Shown here: one piece after another, positions 37,195 through 46,689 of the stretch | Numbering within the stretch: the first letter of the stretch is position 1 | Layout of the letters: every line of letters starts with the position of its first letter | Assembly: GCA_021828055.1 (NCBI GenBank) | Contig: JAKATH010000002.1 | Location: 1 to 64,000 of the forward strand | Length of the DNA: 64,000 nt | Reading direction: 5' to 3' | Origin: Actinomycetes bacterium | GTDB lineage: Bacteria > Actinomycetota > Acidimicrobiia > Acidimicrobiales > RAAP-2 | The notes under the pieces: model-generated | Database searches by the model: none | Told to the model about the DNA's origin: nothing | Seen by the model: the letters and a program-made list of their open reading frames with translations, nothing else | Made by a program: the position numbers and the translations under genes

Positions 37195-38077
37195 CGGCGG
37201 CGAGGAGCTCCTTCGCGGCCCGCTCGATGTCCTGGCGGTACTTGAGGAGCACGTGCAGGGTCCCACGGACGCTTGCGGCGTCGATCGAATCGATCTCGAG
37301 CACGACGAGCGTTCGGGCCCAGTCGAGCGTCTCGGCCACCGACGGCGGCTTGCGCAGCTCGATGGAGCGGAGCGAGCGGACGATGCGAGCCACCTGGTCG
37401 GCCAGCTCCTCTTTGATGCCGGGAACGCGCCGCAGCACGATCTCCCGCTCGAGCTCGAGCTCCGGGTAGTCCATGTGGAGGTAGAGACAGCGTCGCTTGA
37501 GCGCTTCCGACAGCTCCCGGGTGTTGTTGGACGTGAGGAACACCATCGGCACCCGCGTCGCGCGGATCGTCCCCAGCTCGGGGATGGACACCTGGTACTC
37601 CGAGAGCACCTCCAAGAGGAGTGCCTCGGTCTCGAGCTCCACGCGGTCGATCTCGTCGACGAGCAAGACGGTGGGCTCGGCGCTCCGGATCGCCTCGAGC
37701 AGCGGGCGCGTGAGGAGGAAGTCCTCCGAGAAGATGTCCGCTTCGAGCTCCTGCCAGGAGGGGGCTGACGGCTCCGCCTGGATGCGGAGCAGCTGCTTGC
37801 GGTAGTTCCACTCGTACAGCGCCTTCGCCTCGTCGAGCCCCTCGTAGCACTGGAGCCTGATCAGACGGCTCCCCGACATCTCCGCCACCGATTTGGCAAG
37901 CTGCGTCTTGCCCGTCCCGGCGGGTCCCTCGACGAGCACCGGCTTGTGCAGTCGGTCCGCGAGATAGACGACGCTGGCGACGCGCTCGTCCGCGACGTAG
38001 CCGACGCGCCCGAGACCTTCACGCACCTCGTGGATCGAGCCGAGCGTGGCGCCTCCGTACGGTGTCCCTCCCGTCAT
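37187..38077 (-). CDS. MoxR-family AAA+ ATPase
   Basis: LHKPVLVEGPAGTGKTQLAKSVAE (Walker A), TVLLVDEIDR (Walker B), VFLTSNNTRELSEALKRRCLYLHMDYP. Confidence 0.92.
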   Translation of the reverse strand: MTGGTPYGGATLGSIHEVREGLGRVGYVADERVASVVYLADRLHKPVLVEGPAGTGKTQLAKSVAEMSGSRLIRLQCYEGLDEAKALYEWNYRKQLLRIQAEPSAPSWQELEADIFSEDFLLTRPLLEAIRSAEPTVLLVDEIDRVELETEALLLEVLSEYQVSIPELGTIRATRVPMVFLTSNNTRELSEALKRRCLYLHMDYPELELEREIVLRRVPGIKEELADQVARIVRSLRSIELRKPPSVAETLDWARTLVVLEIDSIDAASVRGTLHVLLKYRQDIERAAKELLAADA

Positions 38078-39321
38078 CGCCGGACGTGCCCATCGCCGCG
38101 CACGACCCACTTCACGCAGGTGAGCTCGCGCGGGCCCATCGGACCCCGTGCGTGCAGCTTCTGGGTAGAGATGCCGACCTCCGCGCCGAGGCCCAGCTCG
38201 CCGCCGTCGACGAAGCGAGTCGACGCGTTCACGAGCACCGCCGCGGCGTCGACCTCGCGGACGAATCGGTCCGCCGAAGCGACGTCCCGGGTGATGATGG
38301 CCTCGGAGTGCCCCGAGCCGTATCGCGTGACATGGGCGATCGCGGCGTCGAGATCGTCCACAATGGCGACCGCGAGCTTGAGCGCGAGGAACTCCGTCGC
38401 GAAGTCCTCCTCGGTCGCCACGCCCGCACCCGGCAGGTAGCCGCGGGCACGATCGTCGGCCACGAGCTCCACCTCCGCGAGCGAGCGGGCAAGGCGCGGG
38501 AGCAGACCGGGGGCCGCGTCTGCGTGTACCAGGAGCGTCTCTGCGGCGTTGCACACCCCGGGGCGCTGGGTCTTCGCGTTCACCACGATCTCCTCAGCCA
38601 TGTCGAGGTCAGCGGAGGCGTCGACGTACACGTGGCAGTTCCCGTCGCCGTCGAGGACGTAGGGAACGGTGGCGTGCTCGACCAACGATGCGATCAACGC
38701 CCTGCCGCCGCGGGGCACGAGGCAGTCGACCAGGCCGCGGAGCCGCATGAAGGCGACTGCCGTCTCGTGACTGGCGTCCTCCACGAGCGCGACTGCGTCC
38801 TCAGGGAGATCCACCTTCGACAACGCCCGGCGGAGCACGGTCACGACGGCACGGTTCGATGTGAGTGCCGACGACGAGCCGCGGAGGAATGCCGCGTTGC
38901 CGGCCTTCACGCACAACCCGGCAGCGTCGCTCGTGACGTTGGGTCTGTTCTCGTAGATGATCCCCACGACGCCGAGAGGCACACGCACCCGTTCGACCCG
39001 CAGCCCGTTCGGGCGGACCCACCCGTCGACCACCTCGCCGACCGGGTCGGGCAGCGCGGCGACCGCTCGGAGGCCTTCCGCCATCTGCCCGAGCCGGCGC
39101 TCTGTGAGCCGGAGCCGGTCGAGCGCAGTCGCGCCCAGGCCCTCTCCCTCCGCGCGCCCGAGGTCGGCACGATTGGCCTCGAGCACGGCCGCCGCGTCGC
39201 CCATCAGCAGATCGGCCGCAGCACGAAGGAACTCGTCTCGCACGCCTGACGGGGCGCGCGCCACCTCCCGCGACGCCGCGCGTGCTCGGCGCGCCAGGGC
39301 TTCGAGATCGGCACTGTCCAC
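38074..39321 (-). CDS. proA: Glutamate-5-semialdehyde dehydrogenase
   Basis: VPLGVVGIIYENRPNVTSDAAGLCVKAGNAAFLRGSS, AKTQRPGVCNAAETLLVH. Confidence 0.96.
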   Translation of the reverse strand: MDSADLEALARRARAASREVARAPSGVRDEFLRAAADLLMGDAAAVLEANRADLGRAEGEGLGATALDRLRLTERRLGQMAEGLRAVAALPDPVGEVVDGWVRPNGLRVERVRVPLGVVGIIYENRPNVTSDAAGLCVKAGNAAFLRGSSSALTSNRAVVTVLRRALSKVDLPEDAVALVEDASHETAVAFMRLRGLVDCLVPRGGRALIASLVEHATVPYVLDGDGNCHVYVDASADLDMAEEIVVNAKTQRPGVCNAAETLLVHADAAPGLLPRLARSLAEVELVADDRARGYLPGAGVATEEDFATEFLALKLAVAIVDDLDAAIAHVTRYGSGHSEAIITRDVASADRFVREVDAAAVLVNASTRFVDGGELGLGAEVGISTQKLHARGPMGPRELTCVKWVVRGDGHVRR

Positions 39322-39370
39322 CTCGCCAGCCTACCGGCGGCTCGGTGTGGCCCACTGCGTCAGGACCGAG

Positions 39371-40474
39371 TCACAAGAGCACGACGAGGTCGTCGCGGTG
39401 CACGGCGACGGGGGACAGCTCATCGGGGAGCTCCTCACTCCGGCGCCCCACCCACTCATCCGCCCGCTCCGAGGAGTAGCGAACGAGCCCCTTTGCAAAG
39501 ACGTCACCGTCGACGCCCGCGATCTCGACCGCGTCGTCAGGCTCGAACCGCCCGCGGCAGGTCAGGACGCCCGCCGGGAGCAGCGAGCGACCCCTCTCGA
39601 GGAGCGCTCGGCGGGCGCCCTCGTCGACGACGAGCACCCCTGAGGCCCCCAACGCGTACGCGATCCAGAGCTTGCGCGCCGGCATCCGCTCCGGCTTCGG
39701 CCTGAAGACCGTTCCCACGCCGCGCTCGCCCTCGAGCGCGCCCGCGAGCACGCCGGGACGCCGTCCGTCGGCGATCACGGTCATGACCCCCGACCGGCTC
39801 GCCATCCGCGCCGCTGCGAGCTTTGACGCCATCCCGCCGCTCCCGACCGAGCCCGGACCACCTGCGACTTCCATCAGGCGCTGGTCGATCTCCTTCACCT
39901 CTTCGATGAGCGACCCCGTGCCACCGTGCCGCGGGTCGGCGCTCAGAAGACCCGGGGTGTCGGTGAGGAGGACGAGCAGGTCCGCTCCGGCGAGGTTGGC
40001 GACCAGGGCGGCGAGGCGGTCGTTGTCGCCGAAGCGGATCTCCTCGTCGGCGACCGCGTCGTTCTCGTTCACCACCGGCAGCACGCCAAGACCCCAGAGC
40101 TGCTGCAAGGTCGTGCGGGCATGCAGGTACTGGCGGCGGTGCCCGAAGTCGAGAGGGGCGAGGAGCACCTGGCCCGCGAGAAGGCCCTCTGCGCCGAGCC
40201 CGTCCTGCCAAGCGCGCATGAGCCGTTGCTGCCCCACTGCCGAGAGCGCCTGGAGGATTGCGGGATCGGAGGGCCGCGGCCCGGGCCGCTCCAAGGCCGC
40301 CCACCCGCACGCGATGGCGCCCGAGGTGACCACCACGACACGGTGCCCTGCACGCGCGAGCGCCGCGACCTCTCGCGCCAGCTGCCCGACGGTGGCCTCG
40401 TCGACCTCCCCGCTCCGGGTCGTGACCGTCGACGACCCGACCTTCACGACGACAGTCCGCGTGGGTGCGCTCAT
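39371..40474 (-). CDS. proB: Glutamate 5-kinase
   Basis: RTVVVKVGSSTVTT, VVTSGAIACGWAALE, VNENDAVADEEIRFGDNDRLAALVA, GTGSL..GSGGMASKLAAARMA. Confidence 0.96.
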   Translation of the reverse strand: MSAPTRTVVVKVGSSTVTTRSGEVDEATVGQLAREVAALARAGHRVVVVTSGAIACGWAALERPGPRPSDPAILQALSAVGQQRLMRAWQDGLGAEGLLAGQVLLAPLDFGHRRQYLHARTTLQQLWGLGVLPVVNENDAVADEEIRFGDNDRLAALVANLAGADLLVLLTDTPGLLSADPRHGGTGSLIEEVKEIDQRLMEVAGGPGSVGSGGMASKLAAARMASRSGVMTVIADGRRPGVLAGALEGERGVGTVFRPKPERMPARKLWIAYALGASGVLVVDEGARRALLERGRSLLPAGVLTCRGRFEPDDAVEIAGVDGDVFAKGLVRYSSERADEWVGRRSEELPDELSPVAVHRDDLVVLL

Positions 40475-40560
40475 GCCGGCCGAGGGTACAGGAGGGCGGG
40501 ACACCGGTTGCCGGGCTCTCCTTCCCTCCGCGCCGCGTCGCCGGCCAGAGGCGTCGATGG

Positions 40561-41970
40561 TCACCTCCCGGCGCGCCCTCGACGTCGTCTGGCACCTCGC
40601 GCATCGCCGCGCTGCTCGCGGAGCTCGACCGGCTGGTCTTTGAACCAGGTGAAGGACAGCAGACCGACCGTCACTTCGTCGCCGTCGTGCGCGCCGGCCC
40701 GGACGAGCGCCCTGTCGACCCCGAGCCGCCGCAAGCGCCGCACCGCCTCGGCGAGCGCGGCGTCGTCGGTGAGATCGGAGAAGTTCACCGCTCGTCTGGC
40801 GTCGCGTCCCGCGACGTGCCAGGCGTGCTGTTCGGTCCTCTGGACGATCAGTCCCTCCGGAACCGGGCGGTGCACCACCACCGCACCGGTACCCGGCACT
40901 GCTGCGCCGGACACGTGCACGTCGTCCTCCGTGAGCGCCGCTGCGCCCCGCCCGCCCTCGGACCCCGCCTCGTCCGCCTTTGCGGCGCGAGCGCCCGCGA
41001 CGAGTGCTGCCATGCGCCGCATCAGCTCTTGGAGGCCTCGGCCGGTGACAGCAGAGATCTCGAGATCGAGCTCCGCGTCCGAGCCCGCGTACGCGCCGGC
41101 GACGTCGACCTTCGACCCCACCACGAGGCGCGGCCGCTCGAGGAGCCTCGGCTCGTAACGGCCCAGCTCGCCGAGGACGATTTCGAGCTGCGCGGCGGCG
41201 GAGGTCCCCGTCGCGGGGGCCAGATCCACGAGCACCACGAGCGCGCGAGCGCGCTCGGTGTGACGGAGGAAGAGGTGGCCGAGCCCCCGACCCTCCGCCG
41301 CGCCCTCCACGAGCCCGGGCACGTCCGCCACGACGAGCTCCGTCTCCTCACCCGGTCTTCCGACACGCACGACCCCGAGGTGCGGCTCCAGGGTCGTGAA
41401 CGGGTAGTCGGCGATCTTCGGACGCGCAGAGGAGATCGCGGAGATGAGCGTCGACTTGCCGGCGTTCGGGAAGCCGACCAGCGCGACATCTGCGACGAGC
41501 TTCAGCTCCAGTCTGAGCCAGCGCTCCTCTCCGTGCTCCCCCTGCTCGGCGAAGGCGGGCGCCCGGCGGGTGTTCGACAAGAACCGTGCGTTCCCGCGCC
41601 CCCCCTGTCCACCCTCGGCCGCGAGCCAACGGTCTCCCGGCGCGGACAGATCACGCAGGACGGTTCCGTCCGGATCTCGCACGACGGTGCCCACCGGGAC
41701 AGGGACGGCCAGATCGCCGCCGCGACGACCGTGACGGCGCTTGCCCGAGCCGTGGGCGCCATCGGTCGCCCGACGGAACGGGTGGTCCTTGAAGCCGAGC
41801 AACGATGCCTGGTTCGCGTCCGCCACGAGCCAGACGTCGCCGCCGTGACCTCCGTCGCCGCCGTCGGGACCGCCACGAGACACGTGAGCTTCTCGGCGGA
41901 ACGAGACCGCGCCGGCGCCGCCGTCGCCCGCTCTCGCGTGCAGCTGCGCCTCGTCGACGAACCCGGACAT
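40561..41970 (-). CDS. obg: Obg/CgtA GTPase
   Basis: FVDEAQLHARAGDGGAGAVSFRREAHVSRGGPDGGDGGHGGDVWL; VGFPNAGKSTLISAIS; Obg C-terminal domain. Confidence 0.96.
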   Translation of the reverse strand: MSGFVDEAQLHARAGDGGAGAVSFRREAHVSRGGPDGGDGGHGGDVWLVADANQASLLGFKDHPFRRATDGAHGSGKRRHGRRGGDLAVPVPVGTVVRDPDGTVLRDLSAPGDRWLAAEGGQGGRGNARFLSNTRRAPAFAEQGEHGEERWLRLELKLVADVALVGFPNAGKSTLISAISSARPKIADYPFTTLEPHLGVVRVGRPGEETELVVADVPGLVEGAAEGRGLGHLFLRHTERARALVVLVDLAPATGTSAAAQLEIVLGELGRYEPRLLERPRLVVGSKVDVAGAYAGSDAELDLEISAVTGRGLQELMRRMAALVAGARAAKADEAGSEGGRGAAALTEDDVHVSGAAVPGTGAVVVHRPVPEGLIVQRTEQHAWHVAGRDARRAVNFSDLTDDAALAEAVRRLRRLGVDRALVRAGAHDGDEVTVGLLSFTWFKDQPVELREQRGDARGARRRRGRAGR

Positions 41971-42074
41971 GCCCGTGGATCCTAGGAGATGCACGCCGAC
42001 TGGCTGCCGAGGCGGTGGGCCACCGTTGCAGCGGCTCGGCTCAGGCCTCAGCGAGCCGCCGTGCGCGAGCGGTG

Positions 42075-42767
42075 TCAGGCGTTCTGCTGGTGCGTCGTCA
42101 CGTAGAGGCGGCGGGAGAGGTCGGCGCCGATCGCCACCTTCGCACCTCCCGTATCGAGCATCAGGGTTCCGTCGGGCGCGCGGGACACCACGGTCGCGGT
42201 CGTGCCAGGCACCAACCGGTGGTCGTCGAGATAGACGAGTGCGTCCATGTCCATCTCGACGTTTTCGGTGATGCGCTCGAGCCGGACGCGGTCACCCGCC
42301 TCCACGTCGGCAAGAGCGTGCTGGGCGGCATCGGAAAAACGAGTGCGGGAGCCCGGAATCGGGTTGCCGTGAGGGCACGTCGCGGGGTCGCCCAGCAGCT
42401 GCACGAGCCGGGCCTCCACGTCGTCGGAGATGACGTGCTCCCACCGACCGGCCTCGCGGTGGACCTTCGACCACTCGAGTCCGATCACGTCGGCGAGTAG
42501 GCGCTCGGCGAGACGGTGCTTCCGAACGACCTTCTCCGCCAGCCGGCAGCCCTTGTCCGTGAGCTCCACCACACGGCCCGCCCTGCGCACGTAGCCGTCC
42601 TCGACGAGCCGGTCGAGCATCTCGGAGACCGACGGCGCGGAGCGTCCGAGGCGCTCGGCGATCCGCGCCTGGATGGGCAGAGTCCCCTCCTCCTTCAGGG
42701 AGTGGACCGTCTGGAGGTACTCCTCGACCGGGGGGTGGTAGCCGTCGTCCATCGCCGAATGCGTCAC
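42075..42767 (-). CDS. DtxR/IdeR/MntR-family metal-dependent transcriptional regulator
   Basis: VEEYLQTVHSLKEEGTLPIQARIAERLGRSAPSVSEMLDRLVEDGYVRR; HRLAERLLADVIGLEW; C-terminal FeoA-like domain. Confidence 0.92.
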   Translation of the reverse strand: MTHSAMDDGYHPPVEEYLQTVHSLKEEGTLPIQARIAERLGRSAPSVSEMLDRLVEDGYVRRAGRVVELTDKGCRLAEKVVRKHRLAERLLADVIGLEWSKVHREAGRWEHVISDDVEARLVQLLGDPATCPHGNPIPGSRTRFSDAAQHALADVEAGDRVRLERITENVEMDMDALVYLDDHRLVPGTTATVVSRAPDGTLMLDTGGAKVAIGADLSRRLYVTTHQQNA

Positions 42768-42903
42768 TCGCGTCGAGCCTATCGAGGACGTCCCCGGCGG
42801 TGAGCCCGGCGCGGGCCGCCACCTCGGCCACCGTGGCCCCCGGAAGGTGCTTGGACCGCGGGTTCGGCTCTATGGGGACTCTGCTTGGCTAGCATTTGCG
42901 CTG

Positions 42904-43827
42904 GTGCCCACCACGAGTCCTGGCGCGCCCGGCGCCAACCCCTTCGATCAGGCGCGTATCGCCGCACGGGAGCTCGGACGGATGACCGGCGCGGCCCACC
43001 ACGACGTCCTCGTCGTGCTGGGCACCGGCCTCTTCGGCGCGGCCGACCACCTCGGAGCTGGGGGCGCACCGATCGACCTCACCTCGCTGCCGTGGTTCGC
43101 CCGCTTCACGGGGCCCGGCCACCGTCCCGAGGCTTGGTCGGTGGACCTGGAGGGCAAGAGGACGCTGATCGTGGCCGGACGTCTCCACCTCTACGAAGGC
43201 AGGTCCCCGGCCGAAGTCGTCCATGCGGTGCGCACCGCGATCGCCGCGGGGACGAAGACCGTCGTGCTCACTTGCAGCGCAGGCGCTGTGAACCCGAGCC
43301 TCTCGCTCGGGGACGTCGTCGCGATCCGCGACCACCTGAACCTGACCGGAACGTCGCCGCTCGTGGGAACGACGACCGACGGCGTGAGGTCGCGCCACGT
43401 GGACATGACGGACGCCTGGTCGCCGCACCTTCGGGCGCTCGCCCGCGCGGTCGCCTCCATCCAAGAGGGTGTGTACGCCCAGATGCCGGGGCCGCAGCTC
43501 GAGACTCCAGCCGAGGTCCGCATGCTCGCGGCGCTCGGCGCCGATCTCGTGGGCATGTCGACGGTTCCAGAGGCGATCGCCGCGCGCCACCTCGGAGCAC
43601 AGGTGCTCGGGCTCGCCGTCGTCACCAACGCCGCGGCGGGTCCCCGTGCGGAACCGCTCGACGTGGACGAGGTGGTGCGGATCGCGAGCGGCTCGGCGCC
43701 CGCAGTCGCGCAGGTGGTCGCCGGCGTCGTGCGTGCGCTCGACCCTCCAGAACCGCCCGGGACGGTGCCGCACGAAGCCGGCCACGCGGCCTCTGGGGGC
43801 GATGAACCGGAGACTGCACCCCAATAG
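42904..43827 (+). CDS. Purine nucleoside phosphorylase
   Basis: HHDVLVVLGTGLFG, HLYEGRSPAEVVHAVRTAIAAGTKTVVLTCSAGAVNP, MPGPQLETPAEVRMLAALGADLVGMSTVPEAIAA, NAAAG; probable GTG start. Confidence 0.92.
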   Translation: MPTTSPGAPGANPFDQARIAARELGRMTGAAHHDVLVVLGTGLFGAADHLGAGGAPIDLTSLPWFARFTGPGHRPEAWSVDLEGKRTLIVAGRLHLYEGRSPAEVVHAVRTAIAAGTKTVVLTCSAGAVNPSLSLGDVVAIRDHLNLTGTSPLVGTTTDGVRSRHVDMTDAWSPHLRALARAVASIQEGVYAQMPGPQLETPAEVRMLAALGADLVGMSTVPEAIAARHLGAQVLGLAVVTNAAAGPRAEPLDVDEVVRIASGSAPAVAQVVAGVVRALDPPEPPGTVPHEAGHAASGGDEPETAPQ

Positions 43828-43876
43828 GCGGCTCCCGGGAAGCGTCGGGCGCCGCTCGCCGGTGACGCGGGCGCGG

Positions 43877-44128
43877 TCAGCCGGGCAGCACGTCGACGAG
43901 CTTGCGGTCCTTGCGGCTGGCGAACTTCACGACCCCGTCTGCGGTCGCGAACAACGTGTCATCCCCTCCGCGCCCGACGTTCACGCCGGGATGGAACCGC
44001 GTGCCGCGCTGCCGGACGATGATCGCTCCTGCGCGCACCGTCGTCCCATCGAACACCTTCACGCCGAGACGTTGCGCGTTCGAATCGCGGCCGTTGCGCG
44101 TCGAGCCTCCTCCTTTGGTCTTCGACAT
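43877..44128 (-). CDS. rpmA: 50S ribosomal protein L27
   Basis: [61 protein letters not shown]. Confidence 0.97.
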   Translation of the reverse strand: MSKTKGGGSTRNGRDSNAQRLGVKVFDGTTVRAGAIIVRQRGTRFHPGVNVGRGGDDTLFATADGVVKFASRKDRKLVDVLPG

Positions 44129-44152
44129 CGGTCCTCCTCGTGCTCTTCGACC

Positions 44153-44467
44153 TCAGCGGGTCGCGATGGAGACGATCTCCACCGTCGAGTAACGCTGGCG
44201 GTGCCCCCAGCGGCGCCGCTGGTTGGTCTTCGCCTTGTAGGTCATGGCGCGGATCTTCGGACCGAGCTCCTCGCCCACCACCTTCCCGGTGACCGTCACG
44301 CCGGCGAGCTGGTCCGCGCCGGCGCGTACCGACCCTCCGTCATCGACGAAGAGGACCGGCTCCAAGACGACCTCCGCCCCCACGGGCTGGCCGAGGCGCT
44401 CCAGGCGGATGCGCTGTCCCTCGGCGACGCGCTCCTGTTTGCCTCCGCTGCGGATCACGGCGTACAT
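44153..44467 (-). CDS. rplU: 50S ribosomal protein L21
   Basis: MYAVIRSGGKQERVAEGQRIRLERL, YKAKTNQRRRWGHRQRYSTVEI. Confidence 0.97.
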   Translation of the reverse strand: MYAVIRSGGKQERVAEGQRIRLERLGQPVGAEVVLEPVLFVDDGGSVRAGADQLAGVTVTGKVVGEELGPKIRAMTYKAKTNQRRRWGHRQRYSTVEIVSIATR

Positions 44468-44493
44468 GGGAACGAAAGTGTACTCCAGCGCAG

Positions 44494-46113
44494 TCAGAGA
44501 ACCGACGCGTCAAGGACGATCCCCCGACCGTGGCAGACCTGGCACTCGGAGGAGACTGACTCGATGAGGCCTTCGGAGATCCGCTTTCTGGTCATCTCGA
44601 CGAGTCCCAGCTCGGATATGTCGAAGATCTGGGTCCTCGTCTTGTCCCGGGCCAGCGCGGCCCGGAGCGCCGCAGCGACCTTCTCGCGGTTCTCCTTGAG
44701 CTCCATGTCGATGAAATCGATGACGATGATGCCGCCGATGTCCCGGAGCCGGAGCTGGCGAGCGACTTCATCGGCGGCTTCCAGGTTGTTGCGGAAGACG
44801 GTCTCTTCGAGGCTGCTCTTGCCAACGTTCTTCCCGGTGTTGACATCGATCACGGTCAGCGCCTCGGTGCGCTCGATGATCAGGGATCCTCCCGAGGGCA
44901 GCCACACCTTGCGGTCGAGCGCCTTGTGCAGCTGCTCGTGCACGTGGTAATGGTCGAAGAGCGACTGACCTTCGGCCCGTGCGTCGTAGAGCTCGACTCG
45001 GTCCGCGAGGTCGGGGCTGACCATCTCGACGTAGCCGCGTACCTGGTCGAACAGGGTCGGGTCGTCGATGATCACCCCGCGGTACTCGCTGTTCAGCTCC
45101 TCGCGCAGGATCCGGACCGCCAGCTCGGGCTCGCTGTACAAGAGGCCTGGCCCGGTCATGCGCGCAGCAGCTCGCTCGATCGACGTCCACTGCTGGAGCA
45201 GCCCTTCCACGTCGCGGCGAAGCTCCTCTTCTGTGGCGCCCTCTGCCGCCGTCCGGACGATCAAGCCGTGGCCAGAGGGACGGACGGCATCCACGATCTT
45301 GCGCAACCGACGCCTCTCGTTGTCCCCGAGCCTCTTGGAGATCCCGACGGCGTCGCTGTTCGGGACGAACACGGCGAACCGCCCCGGGAGGGACACTTCT
45401 TGGGTCAGCCGAGCCCCTTTCGTCCCGATCGGGTTCTTCGTCACCTGGCACAGGATCAGCTGGCCCGGCCGTAGGACCTCCTCGATCCTGGGCCCGGGCC
45501 CGCGGCCGCCGGAATCGACGTCGTCGGTGTCATAGCGGACGTCGCCGCGGTAGAGCACGGCGTTCTTCGGAATCCCGATGTCGACGAATGCCGCCTCCAT
45601 GCCAGGGAGCACGTTCTGGACCCGACCTGCATAGATGTTCCCGTCGATCTGCGTCGTCTCGTCCTGGGCGTGCGACACGAAGTGCTGGACCAGCGACCGG
45701 CCTTCGAGGACCGCGATCTGGGAGACTCCGGGCTGGACGTGGACGCAGATCAGATAACGGCCGGTCGAACGGCCCTTGCGCTCCCTCCCGCCTCGGCGGC
45801 GGCGTCGCTTCGACGGTGCCACGGCGAGGTCGTCCGCGTCTGCACCTGCCCCGTCGACCTCCTCCCCCAGTGGCCCAGGAGAGGAGGGGAGCGGTGCGAC
45901 AAGTGGTCGTACCACGGGTGCGGGCCTCGTGTCGCCGATCCGTGGCCGCGCAGGGGCGGGTGCCGACGCCTCCCTCAGCGTTTCTGCTTCGGTACGGTCT
46001 GGACCGTCACCCGGCCCGCGAACCGCCGACCGAACCGGCTCGTCCGTCGCCGGTGCCGCGTCGCCAACCACCGGGGGGGCCGTCGCAGCGCGCCCGTTCT
46101 CCAGCTCTTCCAT
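44494..46113 (-). CDS. rng: Ribonuclease E/G family
   Basis: GNIYAGRVQNVLPGMEAAFVDIGIPKNAVL, KVWLPSGGSLIIERTEALTVIDVNTGK, IIVIDFIDMELKENREKVAAALRAALARDKTRTQ, CQVCHGRG. Confidence 0.95.
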   Translation of the reverse strand: MEELENGRAATAPPVVGDAAPATDEPVRSAVRGPGDGPDRTEAETLREASAPAPARPRIGDTRPAPVVRPLVAPLPSSPGPLGEEVDGAGADADDLAVAPSKRRRRRGGRERKGRSTGRYLICVHVQPGVSQIAVLEGRSLVQHFVSHAQDETTQIDGNIYAGRVQNVLPGMEAAFVDIGIPKNAVLYRGDVRYDTDDVDSGGRGPGPRIEEVLRPGQLILCQVTKNPIGTKGARLTQEVSLPGRFAVFVPNSDAVGISKRLGDNERRRLRKIVDAVRPSGHGLIVRTAAEGATEEELRRDVEGLLQQWTSIERAAARMTGPGLLYSEPELAVRILREELNSEYRGVIIDDPTLFDQVRGYVEMVSPDLADRVELYDARAEGQSLFDHYHVHEQLHKALDRKVWLPSGGSLIIERTEALTVIDVNTGKNVGKSSLEETVFRNNLEAADEVARQLRLRDIGGIIVIDFIDMELKENREKVAAALRAALARDKTRTQIFDISELGLVEMTRKRISEGLIESVSSECQVCHGRGIVLDASVL

Positions 46114-46137
46114 GAGGGAGATCCCTCCTTCGACGTG

Positions 46138-46648
46138 TCATGTCGCCCGCCCTTCGGCGTGCGGGGCGACGACACCAGGCTCGCGGCCGCAAGCGGCCAG
46201 CGGCTCCACCCGGGCGCCGTCGCGCTCGATCCATTGATGCAGCCGGCAGGGCCGTAAGCGCCGCACGCCGGGGCCAAGTGCCTCCAGGAGCTCCCTCGGT
46301 CGCACGCCACTCGGCCTGGTGGCGAGCTCCGCCTCGAGCCAGGCGCGCTCACCGTGCGTCAGCTCGTCGGGCACGCCGTCGGCGTGAGGGAAGGCCACCA
46401 GGGCCAGCGATGGGGGACGCAGGTCGTCAGGTGCAGATCGCCCTTTGCGCTCCCATTCGACCAGTGCAGTCGGTGCAGCAAGCAGCCGCTCGACCCGCGA
46501 CGCCAGCTTCTCTGCTGCCAAACCGAGCACCTCCAGCTCCCAGCTGCTCGATGATACCTCGTACTGGGGCGACCGAGACCCCCATCCGCACGGCGTCGCG
46601 ATGGCTCGTGAACCGGATCTTGCCGACCTTCGAACAGCGGATGTGCAC
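46138..46648 (-). pseudogene. Remnant of TIGR03936/DUF2344 radical-SAM-linked protein: N-term and C-term in different frames, middle missing
   Basis: N-terminal VHIRCSKVGKIRFTSHRDAVR (frame of ORF 46427..46648); C-terminal VEWERKGRSAPDDLRPPSLALV...ELATRPSGVRPRELLEALG...HQWIERDGARVEPLA (frame of ORF 46138..47007). Confidence 0.8.
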
Positions 46649-46689
46649 ACGCGCCGGGGGGGTCCCGTCGCACCGCCCGCACCCCCGTC

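Noticed and set aside
35800-38077. MoxR-VWA pair as part of a CO dehydrogenase or known ternary defence system
   Set aside because: No coxSML or defence partner genes are adjacent; only a generic MoxR-VWA annotation is justified.
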